A stretch of 64,000 nucleotides of DNA from Ipomoea triloba (lineage: Eukaryota > Streptophyta > Magnoliopsida > Solanales > Convolvulaceae): positions 11,773,717-11,837,716 of the forward strand of contig NC_044917.1 in NCBI RefSeq assembly GCF_003576645.1. The letters run 5' to 3'. The notes beneath the pieces were generated by a model. It did not search any database and had not been told where the DNA came from. It worked only from the letters and a program-made list of their open reading frames with translations. This document shows, piece after piece, positions 56,614 through 64,000 of this stretch. The translations under genes were made by a program, and so were the position numbers. How positions within the stretch are numbered: the stretch's first letter is position 1; every line of letters starts with the position of its first letter.

Positions 56614-57453
56614 GAGTTAATACCACAAATGGTCCTCTGACTATTGGGCTACTACTCTTTTTAGTCCTCAACTTTCAATTCGACCACAAATGGTCCTCTG
56701 ACTTTTATTTTTGACCACAAATAGTCCTTTATTAAAATTTCTGTTAAGTAGGTGTTAAATTTAGGGGTATTATCGTCAAATTGATAAATAATGGTTATAA
56801 AATAAAAATATTTAGAATTTATCACCAACAAGCATAATTGAAACAATTAACAAATATAAATACTCTTAAATAAAAAGACAATACACCTTATTCTCATAAT
56901 TATGCGTACAAAATGAAGATTTAATATTAGAGCTATATATCTGTTTTTAATTTAACCAACAGATTAAAATGGAAGAAATTTTTTTCAAAATCCTTGCTCC
57001 CATCATTTTCATAGTTGTTCATACATGGTCGATTAATAGTTTTCACTCTTCATTAATCGATCAAACATTTTATTTGGGACACAACTGAAGGCTGCCAACA
57101 TTGAATTAATATAATTAATCAAGTACAAATTACGAACATTAATCATAAATTTTTATTTAATTTGTTCATTTATGTTATTTGTCACGTCCATTTTGTTTTT
57201 ATATTTATTAACTTAATATTTATTAATGTTTGAAATTAATTATCATATAATTCTCAAAAAGAAGTGATTATAATAATATTAATCAATTTGACGATATTAT
57301 CCTTAAATTTAACACCTATTTAACAGAAATTTTAACAGAGGACTATTTGTGGTTAAAAATAAAAGTCAGAGGACCATTTGTGGTTGAATTGAAAGTCGAG
57401 GACTAAAAGGAGTACTAGCTCAACAGTCAGAGGACCATTTGTGGTATTAACTC
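56614..57453. mobile_element. Mutator-type MITE with perfect 9-bp target duplication, 840 bp
   Basis: TAATATAAT lies on both sides (56605-56613 and 57454-57462). The terminal inverted repeats start GAGTTAATACCACAAATGG and remain complementary for about 180 bp, including ACCACAAATGGTCCTCTGAC repeated inside each arm. The interior is non-coding AT-rich DNA. Confidence 0.95.
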
Positions 57454-57462
57454 TAATATAAT

Positions 57463-57536
57463 TATTATATTAAAACCAAGTCAAATAATATGTTTAATTT
57501 GTTAGACGTGGGGAAAGTGTCAAAAGTAGTATGTGG
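57463..57536. other. Spacer between MITE and retroposon
   Basis: Short AT-rich interval with no feature. Confidence 0.5.
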
Positions 57537-57551
57537 TTAGGAACATGGTTT

Positions 57552-57659
57552 TTTTTTTTGAAAACCAAACTCAACAGCATAGATTAAATCAAATCAGAAA
57601 TAGAGTCAGGCGGGATAGAATCCCAATACAACGAAGTATCCCGGGTGAACGCCAATGCA
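57552..57659 (-). mobile_element. Short retroposon with A-tail and perfect 15-bp target duplication
   Basis: TTAGGAACATGGTTT flanks both sides (57537-57551 and 57660-57674). On the minus strand the 108-bp insert starts GCATTGGCGTTCACCCGGG and ends in a poly(A) run. It is a SINE or the 5'-truncated 3' end of a LINE; no A/B boxes were recognised. Confidence 0.85.
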
Positions 57660-57799
57660 TTAGGAACATGGTTTAATGTATGCTTAGTAGCTAATTTCTA
57701 GGAAGTTTGCTTATGTATGCACTATAAATAGCCCTACATAATATGCAAAGTCATCAAGGCAAATTCATTCTCCTTTCTATTCCTCTCACTCTATCTCTC

Positions 57800-57803
<4 letters not shown>

Positions 57804-57852
<49 letters not shown>
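57804..57852. repeat. (TA)n microsatellite
   Basis: TA run followed by TTAGATATATTATATTTAA. Confidence 0.93.
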
Positions 57853-57855
<3 letters not shown>

Positions 57856-58027
57856 TATATTATATTTAATATATCTAACACTATCAAATTAAGGTTTCAA
57901 CATAACTTCAAAAGGTATTTTTGAGAAATTAAGTCATTTAGTCAATCTTAAAAGATTTTCTATAAAATTGTGAATTTGTCTCTAAATCTATCCAGTTGCC
58001 TCTTTAAAGTTATACTTAAACCTAGAC

Positions 58028-58336
58028 GAGTTAATACCATCCGGAGCCTTCGAGTATAGTGATTTTGTCATATTTAGTCATAAACTTTCGAACTGATCAT
58101 CTGTGGTCCAAGTTAACCATCCTTGATCCTTCAACTATCAAATTTTAACAACCTATGGTCCTCCCAAGAGGATCACAGTTAGTTAAATTTTAAAAATTGA
58201 AGGACAATGAGTGGTTAACTTGGACCACAGATGATAACAATTTGAAAATTGAAGGATCACGAGTGATCAGTTTGAAAGTTTAGAACTAAACGTGATAAAA
58301 TCGTTATACTCGAAAGACTCCATATAGCATTAACTC
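58028..58336. mobile_element. Mutator-type MITE, GAGTTAAT family, 309 bp
   Basis: The arms GAGTTAATACCATCCGGAG and inverted GAGTTAATGCTATATGGAG continue with TTCGAGTATA(G/A)(T/C)GATTTT. Flanks AACCTAGAC and AACCCGGAC agree at 7 of 9 positions, consistent with an older Mutator-type target duplication. Confidence 0.88.
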
Positions 58337-58345
58337 AACCCGGAC

Positions 58346-59250
58346 CATCAATAATATTCCATTAGCATGTGGTACTACATAGATACAAAGTGCTTCCTAT
58401 AGTCCTGTGGGTGTACTAACGAACAGTCCATTTAATTTCATATGAATAAAGTAGAAATAATACGAACAGCGAAAATTAGGGACCAAAATTTTTGGTTGGT
58501 AAATGAAGCCAAAACTCCAATTATTAGCTTTGTTCCTTGCCACAACAAACATTTAAACAATCAATCAATCAATCATGACCCAGCGGACATTTCACCTAAA
58601 CTCACAAGTTTAATTTTTTACATGTTTTCATTTATGATTTTATTTCGTATTACTTGTTGAATATTTCATGATTTAATTTGCTAATGTTGGAAAAAAAATT
58701 AGAGAGTATTTTTTTTTTTACTTTTAATTTAGCCATATTTAATACTCCGTATTATATTAAAACTTTACTGACATTGTCATGCTTGCTCATTTGTTACAAT
58801 TTTCATTCAACTAATATTAATTCTTGGGACAATTTAGTATTTACACAACTTTATTAGCACCATCTCTCTTGAAAAATGTTTATAAACAACATAAAATATA
58901 ACTGATAATTTCATTATTTTTTCATGAAAAACTATTATTTTGTTGTGCTATGTCGTTTGTGAACGTATTTTGTTGTGCTACTTAATTGTCTGTCCCACAA
59001 TAGTTGTTGTCAATTTCAAAACAAAACAAAAATAAAAATTCTAATATATAGATTATTAAATGTGATAATCTCAACAAAGTTATGGAGTAAATATTGTAAA
59101 TTAAAAGTTGAGAATTGAATGTGATAATATCACTATAGTACGTTGTGAAATTAAAAGTGGAATTTTTAAATTTGAATTCATTAAAGTTTAGAATTATGAG
59201 TTCTCATTTTATCCAAATTGAGCTTCAAATTTAATAATTATTCTCCTAAA
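58346..59250. other. AT-rich intergenic DNA
   Basis: No gene recognised. Words such as ATTTTGTTGTGCTA occur twice near 58935 and 58968. Confidence 0.55.
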
Positions 59251-60127
59251 GAGTTAATTTCATTTTATCCTAAATTTATAGATATTAGTCAACTTTTAGT
59301 TTTTTTTTTTTTTCAAAATATTCTCATCTACTCCTAGTATTATTGTAACATGATTATTTTTTGTCATCTGTAAACAAAATTGTTTACATGACGTTAAATA
59401 CAAGGACATTTTGGTCTATTCATTTCTAAAGTGCTAAGTCATTTTTCTTCTTTGGTCCTAGATTTATGTGTCATTTAATTTGTAGTCCCTTTTTTTTTTT
59501 TTTTTTCAAAACATCCCTATTGGTCCTAACATTATGTGACATTACTATATCTTGTCTGCCGTCAACAAATATGTTTAAATAACATTATTAACCACTCAAA
59601 GTCCTTTTTTTCTTCTTAGTAATAGAACCACAAGTCTTGTGGATTTGTATAAAGTAAACTTATGCACTAGACTTAAGGGTTGCCATGAAGTAGAATTGTG
59701 TTTTTTCAATTGCATTTTTTTTTTGGATTTTGTAGTAGACTTATGTATTGATAAATAATTTTATTACCATGAAGAAAAAAAAGGATTTTGAGTGGTTAAT
59801 AACGTCATTTTTAATGTCATTTAAACATATTTATTGACAAAGGATAAAAAACTGTCATGCCACAATAATGCTAGGACCAACGGGGTTGTTTAAAAGCGAG
59901 ACTAAAAATAGAATGACACATATAAATCGATGACTAAGAAAGGAAAAGGATTTAACACTTTGAACTGAATAGACCAAAATGTTATTGTATTTAACGTCAT
60001 TTAAACGATTTTGTTGACAGATGATTAAAAATTGTTATGCCACAATAATACTAGGGCCAAAGGGGGATGTTTTGAAAAAAAAAAAAAAAGTGGACTAATA
60101 CCTACAAATCTAAGACAAAAAGTGGAA
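59251..60127. mobile_element. Compound fold-back of two related GAGTTAAT-family MITEs
   Basis: The outer arms (59251-59433 and 59956-60127) are inverted copies of each other: GTTAAATACAAGGACATTTTGG on the left, GTTAAATACAATAACATTTTGG inverted on the right. Between them an inner pair of arms (from 59434 and ending at 59955) is also inverted and resembles the outer arms in its GGTCCTAGATTTAT, T-run and GGTCCTAACATTAT order. The whole is about 877 bp and can fold into a long imperfect hairpin. Non-coding. The right terminal bases are cut by the next element. Confidence 0.8.
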
Positions 60128-60300
60128 TGAGTTAATTCCATCAAAGGTCCTTTGAGTATAGTGATTTTTCACAATTGGTCATCGTCTTTTAATTTAGACA
60201 AATTTGATACTTGACTATCAAAATCTTTTCAATATTGGTCCTTCCGTCACATGTTTGTTATTTGGACGTCAACATAAGGGGTAAAATTGTCTTTTCATCT
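60128..60300 (+). mobile_element. Truncated Mutator-type MITE
   Basis: Starts GAGTTAATTCCATCAAAGG and contains TTTGAGTATAGTGATTTTTC, like 58028-58336. No inverted right end was found. Confidence 0.6.
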
Positions 60301-60559
60301 ACTGAGTGTCTACTTCCACTTCGCTCACCTCTCTATACGTGATGGAAGACTTTAACCAGTTGGCAACATGCTAGAAGCTCATTTCCATATACTAAGATTT
60401 TTTTCCTACTACCCACCATTCCCCAAGCCATTATTTAGCATCTATAAAATCTGGAATCCTCTGCATACAGTTCAAAGAAATGAAGTATAGATCAAATCCT
60501 CAGGAGGACCCCGTTTGATCTCCTTGCGTCATTTACCCCCACTGACCCATTCAGTTCCC

Positions 60560-60796
60560 CTAAGGCAGACCAACCAAATATTGTGGGTTCCACCGGCACA
60601 TTAGCCATGACACTAAGAAGTGTCACGTTCTGAAGAGACAAATAAAGGAGCTCATTCAGAGGGGATACTTTACTCAATTTGTGAAGCATCCAGGACAACA
60701 ACAGCACTGGCAACAAGGCCAACTCGAAAATGTGTGGCGAAAGGGAGAGGGCCCCGAGCCATCCACTTTTAACACAAAAAGAGAGGGGGGGGGGGG
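60560..60796 (+). pseudogene. Gypsy gag C-terminal fragment (zinc-knuckle-like)
   Basis: The plus-strand frame reads KYCGFHRHISHDTKKCHVLK followed by a QIKELIQRGYFTQFVK segment, the Cys/His region and following helix typical of plant Gypsy gag between capsid and protease. It runs into a G-homopolymer and the assembly gap. The open frame continuing through the gap is an artefact of the Ns. Confidence 0.7.
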
Positions 60797-61466
60797 NNNN
60801 NNNNNNNNNNNNNNNNNNNNNNNNNNNNNNNNNNNNNNNNNNNNNNNNNNNNNNNNNNNNNNNNNNNNNNNNNNNNNNNNNNNNNNNNNNNNNNNNNNNN
60901 NNNNNNNNNNNNNNNNNNNNNNNNNNNNNNNNNNNNNNNNNNNNNNNNNNNNNNNNNNNNNNNNNNNNNNNNNNNNNNNNNNNNNNNNNNNNNNNNNNNN
61001 NNNNNNNNNNNNNNNNNNNNNNNNNNNNNNNNNNNNNNNNNNNNNNNNNNNNNNNNNNNNNNNNNNNNNNNNNNNNNNNNNNNNNNNNNNNNNNNNNNNN
61101 NNNNNNNNNNNNNNNNNNNNNNNNNNNNNNNNNNNNNNNNNNNNNNNNNNNNNNNNNNNNNNNNNNNNNNNNNNNNNNNNNNNNNNNNNNNNNNNNNNNN
61201 NNNNNNNNNNNNNNNNNNNNNNNNNNNNNNNNNNNNNNNNNNNNNNNNNNNNNNNNNNNNNNNNNNNNNNNNNNNNNNNNNNNNNNNNNNNNNNNNNNNN
61301 NNNNNNNNNNNNNNNNNNNNNNNNNNNNNNNNNNNNNNNNNNNNNNNNNNNNNNNNNNNNNNNNNNNNNNNNNNNNNNNNNNNNNNNNNNNNNNNNNNNN
61401 NNNNNNNNNNNNNNNNNNNNNNNNNNNNNNNNNNNNNNNNNNNNNNNNNNNNNNNNNNNNNNNNNN
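60797..61466. other. Assembly gap, 670 N
   Basis: Runs of G border both sides (60786-60796 and 61467-61489), so the gap probably reflects failed sequencing or assembly across a G-rich tract. Its real length is unknown. Confidence 0.98.
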
Positions 61467-61489
61467 GGGGGGGGGGGGGGGGGGGGGGG

Positions 61490-61859
61490 AGGGGGGAGAT
61501 TAGATCATTAAAAAGAAGGGCAATGAGTTAGAGGAGGAACTCGCACAATGCAAAAAACATGTTATTCGCTAGCACGCATAAGATCAACAATAAGATTATT
61601 GATGTAACTATTGGTTCTAGTCCTACGGTCGGCCCAAGTGAGCTATGAGCGCACACAAAAAAAAAAAAAAAAAAACAACAAAAAAACAAAAAACAAACAC
61701 TACCATGGTGGCCGAGGCTATCCTCGGCCATGGTAGTCGATCCCGTTCGGTGGCGCTTCGATTTCGTTCCGAAAAAAAACGGTGCTCTGATCACGTTCCA
61801 AAAAAATAAATAAATAAAATGAAAAATAAATAATTATTATACCAAAAAAATAAAACTTA
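61490..61859. other. Retroelement-like DNA with a GC hairpin
   Basis: Just after the gap the sequence is purine-rich and may continue the Gypsy fragment. At 61661-61695 an A-rich run precedes the hairpin at 61700-61736. Confidence 0.45.
61700..61736. repeat. Near-perfect hairpin
   Basis: CTACCATGGTGGCCGAGG and CCTCGGCCATGGTAG can pair over 15 bp with a three-base bulge, separated by a CTAT loop. It stands out from the A-rich sequence on its left. Confidence 0.85.
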
Positions 61860-62787
61860 TACGTCCTGTTTCTCTATGCGTGTAGCCTAGGATATTCAAC
61901 AAATGATAATTCTACACTAGTATTACTCCCTAAGTGACTCGCTACGCTCTCAACTTGTGAGTAGGGGGCTGGTGACAGGATAATTTGACAAGGTGTTAGA
62001 TCTGACCTGGTACACTTCGTCTAACTCATCAAAGCAATCAACAAGTTAGTTAGTAACGGTCGAGACTGAAGTAGGAAGAGGTAACGGTTCTTACGGTCCG
62101 CGTCATCAAAGAACAGTTACGAAGGAGCACGCACAACAATTACTGAGGAACTTGACACTTATAGAGGGGAGCCGTTGCACTTAATATGAGGCCTTTAGTC
62201 CACATTAATGTAGTCGTTACCATTGTACAGTATAAAAGTTGAGCCCATATAACAAGTAGAGTGACACGCAAAAAATTCTGTACTGAGACTATAACAACAT
62301 CACAATTTACTTATATAAATATATTTTGGTAACATTATTACTGTCAACATGTTAGGAGGGAAAATAATGAGGAAATTTTTTTTAGAGGTGCGTAGCTGAC
62401 AGGATAATTGGGCATGCAGCACCCGACCGGAATCATCAACACTGACCTGAAGGCAACAAACGGTCACCCGTTACACAAAGACGACACATTGATGAGATGA
62501 GAATTACTCCAACGGCTCACCATTACCAGCACTCAATGTATGCTCACCATTATTAGCACTATATGTATGCTCACCATTACTAGCACTCAATGTATGCTCG
62601 CCAGGACTGGGAGTCCGTTACACTCACCAGAGAAAGAGTGATTGCAGCCATAGTATAAGTAGTAGAGTTGTGGTAGAGGATCGGGAGACACTTTGTTTAT
62701 GATACGCAACATTACTGTACTAAACTCACTATTGTACTCTTGATACATTAAGATTAATAATACATTCCGGTAACATTCTTACTGGCA
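61860..62787 (+). mobile_element. Gypsy LTR region, with internally duplicated terminal part
   Basis: Two segments show related landmarks: GACAGGATAATT(T/G)G at 61975 and 62399, CAGTATAAAAGTTG near 62229 versus AGTATAAGTAGTAG near 62653, and GGTAACATTATTACTGTCA near 62328 versus GGTAACATTCTTACTGGCA ending at 62787. They look like two diverged LTR ends in tandem. The second is followed by the Gypsy leader motif. Confidence 0.6.
62516..62596. repeat. 27-bp tandem repeat, three copies, inside the LTR
   Basis: CTCACCATTACCAGCACTCA-type units start at 62516, 62543 and 62570. Confidence 0.93.
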
Positions 62788-62806
62788 TTGGTGCTTTCAT
62801 TGAGAG
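62788..62806 (+). other. Gypsy leader motif after the 5' LTR
   Basis: TTGGTGCTTTCATTGAGAG, a motif commonly seen immediately after the 5' LTR of plant Gypsy elements. It sets the plus-strand orientation. Confidence 0.65.
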
Positions 62807-64000
62807 TTGAGACCAAATCTCAGGCGAAGCTCTACACATAACAACAATTCCAGTTTATCAGTGGAGATGGTGGGATCAAGATCTAGCGATTCCCACAATT
62901 CTCATCACGAGAATTGTGGCAACACCAGTGGTGGTCACAATGATGGTCATCACCAGCAACACAACAACAATCACAGTGGAGGGCAGCAAGTTCCCAAAGC
63001 ACGGGAACCACCTATGAACCCCCAAGCGGCGGCTCGGGTCATTCAGCAGGCAGCGACAACCCTAGCCTAGTTGGGGGTGGAGATTCAAGGACAATTGCCC
63101 TAAGCATCCGCGTAGAAAGAGAAAATAGAGGAAAAAAGGACCCAGCTTCTGTGTCGTGGTGCAACTCGTCGGCCGACTATATCTATGCCCGCCATGGGAC
63201 GGTGGGGTGAAAGGGCTTTAATCCAGCCAAGGTTGTGGGCACAACCGATGACCAAAAGGACCAAGGGTCCACACCAAGGTGAGCAGTCGCACCGGATAGA
63301 AGGGATGGGTGAGTCTGGGGGGCCAACTCCATGTCAGTCCACGATGCTCCAGCAAACCCCAAACATGCAGAAGGAAGTGGTGGAAAAACTTCAAAAACAT
63401 ATAGAAGAGCTAGAGAAGATGGTAGAAGTAAGAGAACATTCACCAGAACCTGAGGTGAGGATGGCCGCTCCATTTTCTCCTAGTATAACGAATGCGCCCC
63501 TCCCAAGAGATTTTAGGTTGTTCCACTATCAAGGCCTACACCAGGACTTCTAACCCGCGTGTCCACATGACAAGGTACAAGGCAGCTATGGTAATGACCA
63601 GGGCAGGCGACGCTATAATGTGTAGAGCGTTTTTGTCCACTTTGAATGGAATCGCCCAAGATTGATTCAACACGATTCCGGATGGTTCGATCCAGAACTT
63701 TGCAGAGTTGTCCAAAAATTTCTTTACTTATTTCTTCGGGCATATACAACACAAGAAACCATTTTCACATCTCCATGGAGTAAAACAGGACAAGGGCGAA
63801 AACTTAAGAAATTTCTTAAGCAAATGGATGACGGAAGTCAACAATGTATGCGACTTCGATACTAATGCGGCAATCCTCATGTTCATCCACGCATTCAGGT
63901 TAGGAAATTTTCATAGACAGTTGAACACTCACCATCCACGCTCCTATGAGGAGCTAATGAGGACAACGAACCGCTATGCCGAGGTCGAGGAGGCTGATAG
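62807..64000 (+). pseudogene. Gypsy gag region, decayed, cut by the window edge
   Basis: The N-terminal stretch (about 62860-63070) is Asn/His/Ser-rich low-complexity protein, as is usual for gag leaders. After a stop at 63068-63070 another frame (from about 63185) gives a Glu/Lys-rich coiled segment (KEVVEKLQKHIEELEKM), then NAPLPRDFR. The retrotransposon gag domain proper runs from about 63470 to the edge across further frameshifts and a stop at about 63662; recognisable parts are HMTRYKAAMVMTRAGDAIMC, RAFLSTLNGIAQD and RSYEELMRTTNRYAEVEEAD. Dead copy; protease and pol would lie beyond the window. Confidence 0.8.

Noticed and set aside
60681..61511. Long open frame across the gap
   Set aside because: It is open only because Ns contain no stop codons; the real part is the short Gypsy gag fragment before the gap.

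Overview
This window is a gene-poor, repeat-rich piece of a plant nuclear genome, almost certainly a eudicot. Three spliced plant genes are recognisable: an ELP4 orthologue, an SKIP11-type F-box/kelch gene and a MAG2 (RINT1/TIP20-family) gene. There is also a nuclear tRNA-Ser. The rest is AT-rich DNA carrying most classes of plant transposable element. I cannot place the species from the sequence. The assembly has a 670-base gap and two single-N positions, and one of those Ns joins two contigs that overlap by about 1.3 kb.

Layout. 1-4.2 kb: a TA-flanked element, a LINE RNase H relic, a Mutator-type MITE and a SINE fragment. 4.2-8.3 kb: ELP4 on the minus strand (8 coding exons, 361 aa, plus a probable GC-rich non-coding first exon). 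8.3-9.9 kb: CACTA and LINE debris, then tRNA-Ser(GCU). 10.2-13.2 kb: a large TA-flanked element with possible captured gene pieces. 13.2-31.5 kb: SINEs, at least four Helitron copies, several terminal-inverted-repeat elements filled with short repeated words, an assembly duplication and a solo LTR with intact target-site duplication. 31.5-35.2 kb: a decayed minus-strand Gypsy element whose LTR carries a MITE. 35.7-40.2 kb: the SKIP11-like gene with a long 5'-leader intron. 40.3-44.8 kb: tandem repeats plus Helitron, Copia and Gypsy ends. 44.9-48.6 kb: MAG2 (4 coding exons, 793 aa). 48.6-60.3 kb: MITEs, a Harbinger fragment, two Copia fragments joined head to head, and a cluster of Mutator-type MITEs. 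60.5-64 kb: Gypsy gag and LTR pieces around the gap; one gag runs off the right edge.

The three genes are housekeeping genes with unrelated jobs: tRNA wobble-uridine modification (Elongator), SCF-type ubiquitin ligase substrate recognition, and Golgi-to-ER vesicle tethering. Nothing suggests they are co-regulated. The more unusual material is structural: families of TA-targeted or 9-bp-TSD elements whose interiors are degenerate arrays of one family-specific word, repeated duplication of Helitron 5' termini, a fold-back built from two related MITEs, and a uORF overlapping the MAG2 start codon.
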